Positions 1-10,911 of a stretch of 64,000 bases of DNA are shown one piece after another. Under the pieces are notes generated by a model that saw only the letters and a list, made by a program, of their open reading frames with translations, made no database searches and was not told where the DNA came from. Made by a program: the position numbers and the translations under genes. Every line of letters begins with the position of its first letter. Within the stretch, counting starts at the first letter, position 1. The stretch lies in assembly GCA_945643635.1 (NCBI GenBank), contig CALZFC010000131.1, positions 708,960 through 772,959 on the forward strand. The letters are read 5' to 3'. Origin of the DNA: Allodiplogaster sudhausi. Lineage: Eukaryota; Nematoda; Chromadorea; Rhabditida; Diplogasteridae.

Positions 1-1425
1 ATACATACATATGTATGCATATCTAAAAGAAGCAAGAGAAAATTGACATTTATTCTAAACGAAACAGGAGCTACTACACGCGCAAGGAAGCTCGGCAGCC
101 TCCGAGGCTGAGCGGCGCAAGCGAACTCGACGGGAGCTCAGCTTCTTCATTCAGGTGAGCATGGAGTATTTAAAGAAGGCGAAAAATCACATTTGAATTG
201 GCGCCCTTTTGCCAGCGATTTAGACAACGTCACCACAATTGTCAGAAAAACCTGAAATATGTAGATTACGGTTGAGTTACGTCCTCCATCAACATCAAAT
301 ATTCGAGTAGGATGTTTCCTAGTTTTATTGGGATTTTTTTCTTCCTTATCAAATATCTCCACCACCATTCCAACAGACATGCACGGAGACGGCCGTCTTC
401 ATTCTCGTCTTCATCTCCTTCCAAGTCCTCGTGAGGATCGATTCGATTAGAAAATGAAAAAAATGCCAGCGATATAAAAGGGAGCGCGAGACAGGAAAGT
501 AAATGAGCCCATCAATCCATTGTGCAGAGTGATATTAAAATATAACCTTATGAGAAGCAAGGATATGTTGTATTTTTCGAGAGAAAAAAATTAAATATAC
601 ACAGCTATTAAATATAAACCGTTGAGCAGGGAATTCTTCTGGCTTTCTAACCTCTGTTTCTTACATGCCCTACTTTTACGTCTAGGTGAGACTAATTTTA
701 TTTGAGATATGTAGTTTGAAAGCAAATTATCTAAAAAATTATATATATAATATACTATATATTATACATAATAACTATCCTGATATGATACTTTCTCTAG
801 TAGTACCTCTCCTTGAAAATGTCAATGAAAAACGTGCCCTCCCTCGCAAGGGTATTGAAAAATAGTACAATCTATGGGAACATTTGAGGAACTATTCCGT
901 TTCAGAGACTTGCCGAAGATGTACGCCGTCCTTTGTTGCGAAAGTACTGCCCATTCCTTCAGAGATTCGCTTGTGTCGCGCCATTTGCGGTTCCGTTGAA
1001 TATAATTTGTTTTTCAAAAATATTAAGAACAACGCGAATCTTTGGAAAAATTTCTCAAGTAATATACATACATATGGCTATATTTGCTATATTCTGAAAC
1101 TGTGTTAGCTTTTTCTTTCTAGTTTTATATATTTGTATGCATAATGTCGAAGAACGTCAGCTCATCGTTGCACACAGAAGAAGGGTTTTAGCAACAAAAG
1201 TGAATGCAGGCTAAATACAAGCTCATAAATTAGGCTCAAAAGTGACGAATTCTAAAGCCTGTAATTCTGTGACACCGAAAATGGTAGCGCGTGCCTCGTG
1301 GCCTTCTCGCACTCGGTCCGGCCCGATCTGCTGCCGCGCTTCATTGACGCCGTCGTCTGCCGTCTTCGAAGTACCATTCGAGAGCGGCCAGCGATACGAG
1401 TCGTGCCGAGTAGTAAAAGTCACTA
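1..1425 (+). pseudogene. 3' half of a broken Srx-type chemoreceptor gene (copy 1)
   Basis: The window opens inside a relic of an Srx-class seven-transmembrane receptor. The TM6 exon starts near 380 after the acceptor ending caacag and reads TCTETAVFILVFISFQVLVR, then is cut off around 449. The same exon is complete in the Srx gene at 47533-47656. A 3' segment that follows the Srx exons in all three copies is found here at about 1200-1425 (others at 12085-12220 and 48840-49025). The 5' intron part at 27-200 is 90 percent or more like 11463-11640 and 47166-47340. Roughly 450-1190 is foreign sequence. Exons upstream lie outside the window. The truncated TM6 exon and missing TM7 exon mean no functional receptor. 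Srx assignment rests on comparison with the better preserved gene E. Confidence 0.6.
485..1170. other. Foreign insert within the Srx relic, no gene seen
   Basis: No convincing exon is visible. Positions 485-545 resemble 52515-52575, a dispersed repeat. Positions 828-872 resemble the inner and end segments of the TA-flanked MITE described at 38291 and 60262 (shared words gtgccct, ctcgcaagg, ttgaaaaatagta). The stretch is AT-rich with short ATAT runs near 740-770. Confidence 0.4.
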
Positions 1426-1890
1426 ACCAGGTGGAACTGGCTACAAATACTCACATTGGCCTTCTTCAACCGAGCCCTATTCCTCGCGTTCCAAGCGACA
1501 TATGAAACACAAAAACAATTTCAGTAACAAAGCGTGTAACCTACACAAAAATATTGCTTTTTAAATTATATTGATTTCAAATTTCCTCACAGACCATGTT
1601 TCCAATTAGCTCTTCCAATACTTCACATTTCTTGAATATTCTTCACTTTCATTATTTTTATTCAAGATGAAAGTGCGTGAAGAATGGGTAGCATCGACAA
1701 GAATACTAATAGCCAAGGAATGCAATCATTTAAACACAACAGGAGCGATGACGGTATTTAATTCCAATTGGATAAGAGGAATGAGAAGCGAAGAGAGTCC
1801 ACGACTGAGGAGTCTGGCCAGAAGCGCCAGCTTATTTCAATGCCTACAAATCGTCCATGATGCCGTTGTAAATTATTAATGCAGTGGATG
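1426..1890. other. AT-rich spacer without recognisable gene
   Basis: Continues the 3' flank shared with 12220-12360 and 49100-49290 (AT-rich, with the words ttgaatattcttcactt), then unique sequence from about 1660. An open frame of 70 codons at 1667-1879 has no supporting splice context or paralogue. Confidence 0.35.
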
Positions 1891-3890
1891 GGATTACAAA
1901 GACTTGTGCTCTTGCGTCCTCCTATCTCTAGAAAGATTATCGGTTTCATAGGACTCGCCAATTCATCTCTTCAGCAATCATTTCTATGATAGCATTAGAA
2001 ATTATTTTTAAATTTCAACCACAAAAATTCCTTTTTTGCAGTTCACTTTCCATCTAACCTTCTCCGGCTTATATTCTCCGGAAGAACTGATCAAGTTTTG
2101 ATAGAAACCTTCATAGCCATTCTCTTCATGCTCATCATTGGCGTCATTTCATTTTCTAAGTTTTTGCCAAAACACAATTTAAATTTCTATGTATCCATGG
2201 CGTTTTCATTATTTCTTTTATGAATCACTTCCGGTTGAACTTTGGGACGCTTGGGCTTTGTCGGTCTTTCCAAACTGTTTCCACATCTTTATAAAAATAT
2301 TCACCAAAGTACCTAAATTTTGAGATGAAAATAAAAACTACTGTACTGTTGACCAAAATCACTTTAGACCCCTGGGTTTTGTCTTTTCTTGCTATGCTTC
2401 TTCAGTTCAGCAATGGCTGCTAGCGCATAACAAATAAAAGTAAGTCAATTGTTCTTTTTAACGCAATCTTACACGCGGATGCTATGTTTTCCTTTCTCTC
2501 TCATCGAACTTTCACTGTCTTCGGCTTTCGTCGTCTGCTGGTTGCTGCTCTTCGTGCAATCTTCTGGTCCTTCAGACATCGTCATGACTACAGCGGACTC
2601 TAACTATGTACAAGCTTAACACTTTCGCGTGAGTACAAACAGAAAACGGGAAGAAAAGTAAAGTATAACGTTTAGAAAACCAATTCGCAAACAGTTAGGT
2701 ATGCACATAAAACACATGTACAAAATGGAACATATCAAATACGTTTAATATATGTATGCAATTTGCCATGGCTGCATATATGTATGTATGTATCTCGTCA
2801 GCATGAAAAGGGCGCTATAGAATATCTTAATTGAGACCATGTTGGTACACCTGCACCAATAGAGTCGTAAACAACACTGGTTGTTTGGTGAGCCTCTGAG
2901 AGAGGGGTTTCAGATTATAGAGAGCGACGGAAGGAGCCAGTGACTATAGAAGATTGAATGCAGGAATTATAACATCTAAACTATTCCTTCGGAGTCAATT
3001 GAATCAGTCTCCGTTATTAAAGAAGCTGTCCATGGAGCTTAAAATCTATCGTACTTTAGTGTCTTTCATGTATATCCTTTTCTTGAGGATTACGGTAGTG
3101 TTTGAGGCCTGGACAGCGTCTTTATCGTGCAAGACAAGCAGCGGAATCACTGAGAAGTTAAGTCAAATATTTTTTTCTACCATCGCGAAATATTCACTGC
3201 TTCTTTTTGCAAACCTTAAAGGAGGTCCAAGGCGAATAAATAGTGTATTGTTTTTTTCGCATTATTTGGTCAGGTTGAGCAAGAAACTTTGATTACAAGT
3301 GCCCCGAAGTCACAAAAACCCCTCTGCTCTGAGGAAATTAGCAGTATTCTATACATCGCGAAATATTCGCTGCTTCTTTTTGCAAACCTTAAGCACTTTT
3401 ACTGTTAGATTTCTAGAGTCTAATAGATACTTCTAGCAGTTATTTATTTGTGATTGCAAAGGCATTTTTACCTGTCATAAGGAAACTAGAATATCTTCTA
3501 TCACTTCCGTATGGAGATATAGGGTTAGTAGCAAGAATGGAAATAGTGCTGGAACATTGTTACAGTAATTTATGCTCCACCCATTTGAATTGTTCATCAA
3601 TAGAAGTATCACCCACGAGCTAGTGGATACGGCTCGAGCGGCAATGAGCTGCTCGAGATAGTAAATTTAAAATCGAAAAAAAATGTTCATCGGATTAAAC
3701 AAGCAAATTTGTTTGCTTCAGCTCACGCCATCATGTTCCTAAAAATTCAGAGGCCTGTAGAAAAAATTTTTATGCGCCAAGGACGGCACTAAACTTTTTT
3801 TTATTTTAACCAGCCCCCTAACACAAATCCTCTGTTTACCTTTGTTTTTTCAAACTCTAATATTCCATAAATATAGCAATCTCCTAAGAG
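1890..3890 (+). repeat. Large dispersed repeat, copy 1 (about 2 kb)
   Basis: Nearly the whole segment recurs at 34890-37200. Much of it recurs at 14020-15130, with the 5' part in inverted order at 13020-13470. Identity by eye is high, above 90 percent. It carries two open segments kept in all copies: one with a signal-peptide-like start at 2479-2619 and one at 2954-3150. It ends in the (GA)n tract at 3890-4120. A piggyBac-type MITE sits inside at 3220-3354, truncated, and a matching empty site with TTAA follows at 3389-3392. The family is not named. It could be a non-autonomous transposon or a recent segmental duplication. Confidence 0.75.
3220..3354 (+). mobile_element. Truncated piggyBac-type (TTAA) MITE
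   Basis: Begins directly after TTAA (3216-3219) with AGGAGGTCC, identical to the left end of the complete element at 36254-36680. It breaks off at about 3354, where a second copy of its left flank (atcgcgaaatattc...) starts and runs into an unoccupied TTAA at 3389-3392. This suggests unequal recombination or repair between filled and empty sites. Confidence 0.65.
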
Positions 3891-4125
3891 GGAGAGTGAG
3901 AGGGAGAAAGAGAGAGATAAAACGAGAGTGAGAGAGATTTATAGATATATTGAACGAGAGAGAGAGAGAGAACGACAGAGAAAGAGAGGAGGGATAGATT
4001 GAAAGAGTGAGAGAGATTGAGAGAGAGGGAGAGAGAGTATACCTGAACGAGAGAGAGAGAAAGAGAGATAGAGAATGAGTGGACAGTCAAGTGAGGGAGG
4101 GAGACGGAGAGAATGAGAGATCAAA
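3890..4125. repeat. (GA)n-rich tract
   Basis: Imperfect GA/GAGA microsatellite about 235 bp long. A nearly identical tract follows the sister repeat at 37205-37465, so it is part of the duplicated unit. Serine-leucine open frames on the minus strand are artefacts of the repeat. Confidence 0.9.
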
Positions 4126-4165
4126 ATATAAGTCTCGTCTCTGTTTATCAATCACTAACTACATA

Positions 4166-5667
4166 CAGTACCGTCCAACATTGTTGGGTCCGAAATTAAT
4201 CCGATTAATTAAATTAATTTAAATAATTCAAACTGGAATTGCGAAGTGCTGAGGACATGCCGTGCGATTTCCTCCGAGTGTTTTATGTCTTTTTTCATTG
4301 CGCGTCACCCTAGAAAAACCGTTTTCCAAAATATGCCGTAATGACAAAGTTCTGTCAATTTGACAAACTACGCTGTTTAGCGGAATTTTTTGCTAGGTGT
4401 TTGGGTGAGAAACGAGCTGGCTAAATCCAGCAGCCAAACTACAAACAACAAATTAGAGTGAAATTTTCTAAGCACTTCTTATTTTGTTTGAGTTTCTTCC
4501 TTTCTTTTGCTTGAGTTTCTTACCATATTTGGGTATAAATGATAAGAAAAATGGAAAATAAGATTTTTTGTTGCGAGCAAAAAAGTTACTCTTGCAAAGC
4601 ATCGAACCCCAGACCTTGGGACTCCCAATCAAACGCTGTCGCAATACACCACACGTAGCTTGGGGACGAGGGAATGTATCTTTCCTATCACATTGTCCGC
4701 AGCCTCACCAAAGAAGCGTGGAGGATGACGATTCAAGGGGCTTGTCTGGTTAATTTTTGTAAAGCGTAGACCGCAACACTTTTCATTGAGAAGAGTTGAT
4801 AATCTCTACAATCGACCTCTCTCTTCGCTGTCTCTCTCATTCTCATTCTCTCTCTCTCACTCTCTCTCTCTCTCTCTTTCTCTGTCTCGTTCACAAATAC
4901 TCTCTCTCTCCCTCTCTCTCTCTTAATCTCTCTCTATCTCTTTCAATCTATCCCCTCCTCGCTTTCTCTGACGTTCTCTTTCTCTCTCTCACACACACAC
5001 ACACTCTATCTCTCTCTCGTTCACAATATCTCTCTCAGTCTCGTTTTATCTCTCTCCTTCTCCCCCTCTATCTCTCCCTCTTATTTCGATCTCTTTTCAT
5101 TCTAGGCGATAACTGCATTTCTGGCTGATTTTGGGTCGGGTCCGGTCAGGATAGAAAAGGTACATTCCCTCGTCCCCAAGCTACGTGTGGTGTATTGCGA
5201 CAGCGTTTGATTGGGAGTCCCAAGGTCTGGGGTTCGATGCTTTGCAAGAGCAACTTTTTTGCTCGCAACAGAAAATCTTATTTTCCATTTTTCTTATCAT
5301 TTATACCCAAATATGGTAAGAAGCTCAAGCAAAAGAAAGGAAGAAACTCAAACAAAATAAGAAGTGCTTAGAAAATTTCACTCTAATTTGTTGTTTGTAG
5401 TTTGGCTTTAGCCAGCTCGTTTCTCACCCAAACACCTAGCAAAAAATTCCGCTAAACAGCGTAGCTTTGTCAAATTGACAGAACTTTGTCATTACGGCAT
5501 ATTTTGGAAAACGGTTTTTCTAGGGTGACGCGCAATGAAAAAAGACATAAAACACTCAAAGGAAATCGCACAGCATGTCCTCAGCACTTCGCAATTCCAG
5601 TTTGAATTATTTAAATTAATTTAATTAATCGGATTAATTTCGGACCCAACAATGTTGGACGGTACTG
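4166..5667. mobile_element. Foldback (long-TIR) element, Tc1/mariner-type ends, with tRNA-like arms
   Basis: The ends are CAGTACCGTCCAAC... and its reverse complement, flanked by a TA duplication at 4164-4165 and 5668-5669, as expected for Tc1/mariner-type insertion. The inverted arms are about 600 bp each (4166-4790 and 5140-5667) around a central (CT)n tract. No transposase frame is present. Each arm holds a tRNA-like module: on the plus strand of the right arm a degenerate A box near 5187-5200 and a near-consensus B box GGTTCGATGC at about 5231-5240, about 30 bp apart. The mirror copy lies near 4590-4650. A left-end fragment of the family is at 12801 and a half element at 37474-38120. The element lies immediately upstream of receptor gene A. 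Confidence 0.8.
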
Positions 5668-5739
5668 TATATCAAATTTTTATCTATCCTTTTTTTCGAA
5701 TTGAGATAGTGGCCGGCTATGGAGGCAATCTGCCCATAG

Positions 5740-7694
5740 TCGAGAGAGCGTTCGCTGGCCTTTGCTGTCCATGTGGGTCGACTTGTTTTCGATGTGTTAT
5801 CCATCACGCTCTCTTCACTGCTTCTCTGTATTTTCTACTCTCGACGCTCTCGTCCTCCCTACAACTCATTCTTCTTCAAGATCTTTGCCTGTGGAGCAAT
5901 CTGTGTGCGCGACATTTTACTGCTAATTATATACAGTGTTTTCGAGATTCTTTGTGGAAAGACTGCATACGTGTGATTTTACTCTTTAATTATGTAATCG
6001 TATGCATGTACCTCGAGGTATCAACAGTTCAGATATCTCGAGGTATCAACAGTTCAGAATTTGCCGCTCTGCCCACTGAACATCCTACCCGTGACCCTGC
6101 TGAACTCACCCCTCTGCAACGTGGTCTTCCCCCTCCTCGCGACTCCTTCTCACTGGCTCATGCCTCTCTTCGCTGCCAGCTACTACCTGAACCAGCTTCA
6201 CTTCAACATTGTCTTCCTCACCGCTGCACATCGCTGTACCATTGTGCTATTCCCCGTCAAGTCCCATCGGGTGAGACAATGGTGTTCCTTTTTCCCATAT
6301 ATCATCCATTCCGTTCCAGTTTTGGAAAGAACACGGCTTCAAGTTCTGCTTCATTAGCATGATTACGCCACCGCTCGTTTACTTTCCGTTTCTGATACAG
6401 AAGTCGTTCGCCGTAAACCTTCTTGTATACTACACTGTGTTTTTCGAGGACTTGTACAAGCGAGTGGTTCGTATCAAGTAATGATAATATCACGTATATG
6501 ATGAACACAGCAAATAATTTGCAGTAAGAAATTGGCTATGTATTTATTTTTAAGTGTATTTCCTCTGGCCTGAACTCTGTCTTCTTTTAGTACAGCACCC
6601 CTTTAGTCGTCTCTCTGACGTCGCTGATCTTTGGCGTCGGCGCAGGCCTTCTCACCGTCGTCACCATTATTCGTCTCTTCTCATCTGTTCGTCTCTCTTT
6701 TTTTATTTCCAAAAATTTTCTAAATGCACACTGTTTCAGCACTTCTTTTATCTCGAGCAAGAAAGAATACAGAATGCTATAGTGATTTCATTTATAAAAA
6801 ATGATGAAAATCAACTATTGGCACGAATCCAGATTTGGATTGATTTGAAGAGGCATTCTCGTGGTAATCTGGTGGCCGAGCGGAATCTCATCATTGCCGG
6901 CGCATTCCAGACCGCAGTCGCCGTTCTCATGGCCGTGCTATGGGTTTCTGTTCTTTTCAGTATCAAACGAGTGGAAACTACGTCTACCCTAAGGGTAATA
7001 ATAAAGTTCATTCAAATGACAGTCAGCTGACGTTAGGCACAGCGAAGTGAAAATGTTAAATCCGTGCAATTATCTCACTGCTACTTCGGTTTCAGTGGGC
7101 AAGTACAGGGGTGAAAACAGAAGAAAAAAAAATGTTGTGCAGAGTCGTTATACTACTCCTGATGAAGCAATGCTTGTCGTCTTACGTCATCTGAATACCG
7201 CTACTCGCCTTTCTTTCCCTCTCTCTCTCTCACTCTCTTTCACTAACACTTTCTCTGTCTCTCGCTTTCTCTTGTTCTCTCTCCCTCTCTCTCTCTCTCG
7301 CTCACCCTCTCTGCAGGCTCGTATCTACGTGGTGTACAACTGGGAGGGAGGCCATGGCTACGGCGCCTTCTTCCTCGCTGCCAACCCATGCCTCGATATG
7401 CTAGCCTTCTGCACCCCGTGGCTACTCGTATTCTCATCCGAAGTCGTTCGTAAGGATATAAGGTACTTACCTTAAACCAGTCTTAATAACTGTTAGTCTT
7501 TTATACATTTCTTAAATCTCTTAATCATGCACACTAGAAAAAAACTTACAATAAATTATAAACTAAATAAGGAATTTCTAATTTCTGACTAGAAATATTG
7601 ATTTAGGCGACTCTTGCTTCATGGTGTCGCTTCCCTACACGCCAACTCAACTCTGGCTATGACCAGTACCGTGCAGTCAACTGGCAGATTATAG
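5740..7694 (+). CDS. Srg-type seven-transmembrane chemoreceptor, gene A
   Basis: Probable sensory G-protein-coupled receptor of the nematode Srg group. Exons read: about 5740-5970 (TM1, then NSFFFKIF and TM2), 6058-6270 (71 codons, TM3 block ending LTAAHRCTIVLFPVKSHR), 6320-6477 (starts FWKEHG, TM4), about 6596-6686 (TM5), 6851-6943 (31 codons, TM6), 7317-7462 (TM7, FCTPWLLVF) and 7607-7694 (tail, stop TAG). Phases agree across junctions, and exons 2, 5 and the TM7 block match gene C in length or sequence. No in-frame ATG is present in exon 1, and the frame is closed upstream at 5737. The true start is therefore unknown, perhaps displaced by the foldback element ending at 5667, or the gene is 5'-truncated. 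The acceptor of exon 2 lies in a 25-bp tandem duplication (6012-6057). Family assignment is inferred from topology and motifs. Confidence 0.68.
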
Positions 7695-8283
7695 TCCCCA
7701 TTCACTTTCACCTTTATTAACTACAGCTATATATTTGCATTCCACAATATTAACAAGCATGATCACCGTATTCCGATTTCCTCTTAATGTCGACATGATC
7801 AGATCTTCGCATTACACCGTAGAGTACACGAGAATGGTCAGAATGGGAAGCAGACGTCGACGGCGTCTCAGGACAGCTCTTCTCGAAATAGACAAATAAA
7901 AACTGATAAATCGAACAAAATGTACATACATATATACTATATTAGTGAGCAACAAGCACTGCTCCGATACTATTTTAACTACTTTTGAACAATGTTTCAG
8001 TGATGTGGCGAAGCCGTCAAATGTATGTTTTTCCGATTTGTTTGCATTGTTTTTTAGTGGCAAAATTTGAGGGTTTGAATATATGACGACTCTTAGCACG
8101 TCTCATTTAGCCTTTACAAAAGACGAGACTATAAGCCACGACTTCTTTGAACTTGTGGGATACATCCTACTTACATTGTTCAGGCAGACCTTTCCTCAGT
8201 TCTTATTCGGAAATTCTTGTTTTTTATTTAATTTTTTTATTCAACACATCGTTATGATGTGACTAGATTTAGAAATATTGATC

Positions 8284-9221
8284 GAGCATGATTACGCCAC
8301 CGCTCGTCTACTTTCCGTTTCTGAAACAGAAGTCGTTCGCCGTAAACATTCTTGTATACTACACTGTGTTTTTCGAGGACTTGTACAAGCGAGTGGTTCG
8401 TATCAAGTAATGATAATATCACGTATATTACGAACACAGCAAATAATTTGCAGTAAGAAATTGGCTATGTATTTATTTTTAAGTGTATTTCCTCTGGCCT
8501 GAACTCTGTCTTCTTTTAGTACAGCACCCCTTTACCATTATTCGTCTCTTCTCATCTGTTCGTCTCTCTTTTTTTATTTCCAAAAATCTTTCTAAATGCA
8601 CACTGTTTCAGCACTTCTTTTATCTTGAGCAAGAAAGAATATAGAATGCTATAGTGATTTCATTTTTAAAAAATGATGAAAATCAACTATCGGCACGAAT
8701 CCAGATTTGGATTGATTTGAAGAGGCATTCTCGTGGTAATCGGGTGGCCGAGCGGAATCTCAAAATTGCCGGCGCCTTCCAGCCCGCAGTCGCCGTTCTC
8801 ATGGCCGTGCTTTGGGTATTTTTCTTTACGATATCATACGAGCGGAAAGAACCAAACAAGGCTTTCATGGCTTTTCGACCAAATCCTAGGGAATACGGGA
8901 AACTTTTAATTAAAAAAAGGTACAGCTTCGTTACTTAATCAATGTATGCTATCTTCTCTCCTTTCAGTAATCTCTCTCTCTATATCCCTCTCTCTTTCTC
9001 CCTCTCTTGCACTTAACACTTTCTCTCACTCTTTCTTTATTTTGTTTTATTTCTGTACCTCTCTCCCTATCGCTGCCTCACTTCTTACCCTCACTGCAGG
9101 CTCGTATCTACTTCGAGAGAAGCCCTGGTTACGGCTCCTTCTTAATGCCTGCCAACCCCTGCCTCGATCTGCTCGCCTTCTGCACGCCGTAGCTACTCGT
9201 ATTCTCATCGTAGAACTCTTG
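8284..9221 (+). pseudogene. Srg receptor relic, gene B (duplicate of gene A exons 3-6)
   Basis: Positions 8284-8820 are a close duplicate of 6355-6945 of gene A. The TM4 exon starts mid-way (SMITPPLVYFPFL), the TM5 exon has lost its central part (8521-8560 jumps from the acceptor to the ATTATTCGTCTC end), and the TM6 exon is intact up to 8815. The TM7 exon at 9100-9200 reads ARIYFERSPGYGSF but has TAG in place of the tryptophan codon of FCTPWLL. There is no TM1-TM3 exon. The relic runs directly into the TM3-block exon of gene C at 9225 without an intervening promoter or first exon. Confidence 0.75.
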
Positions 9222-9224
9222 CAG

Positions 9225-10846
9225 AACTTTCCACTCTCTCTCCTAATCATTCTGCCTACTCTCCTTCTGAACTCTCCGCTCTGCGACGTCTTGTTCCCTC
9301 TTCTCTCTCGTCCCTCTCACCTTCTCATGCCTCTCTTCGCTGCCAGTTACTGGCAGAATCAGCTCCACTTCAATATTGCCTTCCTCACGGCGGCTCATCG
9401 ATGCAGCATCGTATTGAATCCACTTATGGCGTTGCGCGTAGGTCTATTTTTTCACTACACTTTAGCTGTTCTTTTTTTGTTGGTTTATTGGCTGAAAAAA
9501 ATTCTTTTTATACTTCTTGTTTTTTTTAGTGTGGATATAATGAGTTACGATTTGCAGTTCTGGAACGCGCATGGATGCAAGCTCTGCATTACAAGCATCC
9601 TCTTGCCGCACGCGGTTCACTTCCCAACTCTACTCGAGAAGGCTTACGCTGTCGAGACTCGAGTCAACTATATCATGTTCTTCGTCTCCGTTCTGCCAGA
9701 AGTATACGTGTCTGTTATATGCGAGTTATTTCGTCTGTAAACAAATAAGCCCCTCTTTTTTTACTTCTAAAGGCGTCTTTAATTTTCTTTAAACAAGAAG
9801 TGATCGCGTGTGTCTTCAGTATAAGAAGGCCTTCGCCGTTGTGCTGACTTCACTCTGCCTCGGTGCTGCATTTCTCTCAACAGTCACGCTGATTCGCCTC
9901 TTGATCAAGGTCTTTTCTCTCTCTCTTCTAAATCTCCTAAACAGTGGATATCCATGAAACCACCTCGCCGATTATTTTATCGATTTATATTGTCGTGATA
10001 TCTTGACTAATCAGCAGATCTATATTTGGCTCTCCTTTTAAATAGAGTTTTATTTATATCTTAGTTATAATCAGTAGGTTTAATATGTATATATGTATGT
10101 TCCGTTCCTTTGGTAGCCACTTCAAGGATTCGATAAATACTGACTTTGGATTTGCAATGAATTAATTTTAAAGAACAAATTCAATTTTTGAATCTCAAAT
10201 GGCTAAAATGTTCTAGAATCTGAATAACTTATGCTTATATTAATGTACATATGTATATGTATATTTATTGAAATTCAATTTTAAAGAGGAACTCGCGAGC
10301 AAGTCCTACAATAGAGAGGAATCTCTTCATTGCGAGCGCTCTGCAAGCAACTTTTGCCTTCTTCCTGGCGGCGTTTTGGGTATTGTTTCAAGAAACAAAA
10401 GTTTTATTTACTGGCTTAATATCTCACTTCCTTTATAAGCAAAGCTGCCCACCAATTAAACAGCTAACATAGACAGATCAAAGTTAAAAGGCAAAATAAT
10501 TCGGCAGCAACTGTAGCAGGAAATTTGTTGCTAAAGCCATTTAAATAATTTTCTGTGTTATGTTTTGTTATTATTATTGAAATCATATTTTTGACTACAA
10601 GTTCATTTTCAGATTGATATCTACATTGATCGCATTTCGGAAATCCGTGTAACATACTCCATCTTCTCGATCGCATCAAAGATCTGTCTCGATCTCTTCG
10701 CTTTCAGCACTCCTTGGCTGCTCGTATTCTCGTCCAAAGTAGTGCGGCGTGACGTCATTCACATCTTACAACTCCTAGCGCAAGCACTTACTTGCTACCT
10801 TACGCGGTTTGTACTGAATGCAAGCGATTTTAGTATTCACTCATAG
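9225..10846 (+). CDS. Srg-type chemoreceptor, gene C (TM1 exon not found)
   Basis: Exons by frame and splice sites: 9225-9437 (71 codons, same length as gene A exon 2, LFAASYWQNQLHFNIAFL and AAHRCSIVL), 9558-9701 (FWNAHG..., TM4), 9820-9909 (TM5), 10287-10379 (31 codons, TM6), and 10613-10846 (TM7 STPWLLVFSS, tail and stop TAG). All are open and phase-consistent, with diverged amino acids but kept exon sizes, so selection rather than chance kept the frame. No TM1 exon precedes it. The upstream sequence is the relic B TM7 exon and a CT-rich intron. The gene may use an unrecognised first exon, or may have lost its 5' end when B and C were joined. Srg class is inferred. Confidence 0.62.
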
Positions 10847-10911
10847 AGACATGTTTTTTGAAATTATTACTTACTCCCGTTTCTCGTACTTTAATTTTCT
10901 TATTTCAGGCG

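Noticed and set aside
5652..6362. 236-codon open frame through gene A
   Set aside because: It begins in the foldback element terminus and runs out of frame with the transmembrane exons. The receptor frame with proper splice sites explains the region.
8946..9740. 264-codon open frame as a single-exon gene
   Set aside because: It starts in a CT-rich intron, crosses relic B's TM7 exon in the wrong frame and only becomes meaningful from the acceptor at 9224. It also reads through the clear 9437/9558 intron.
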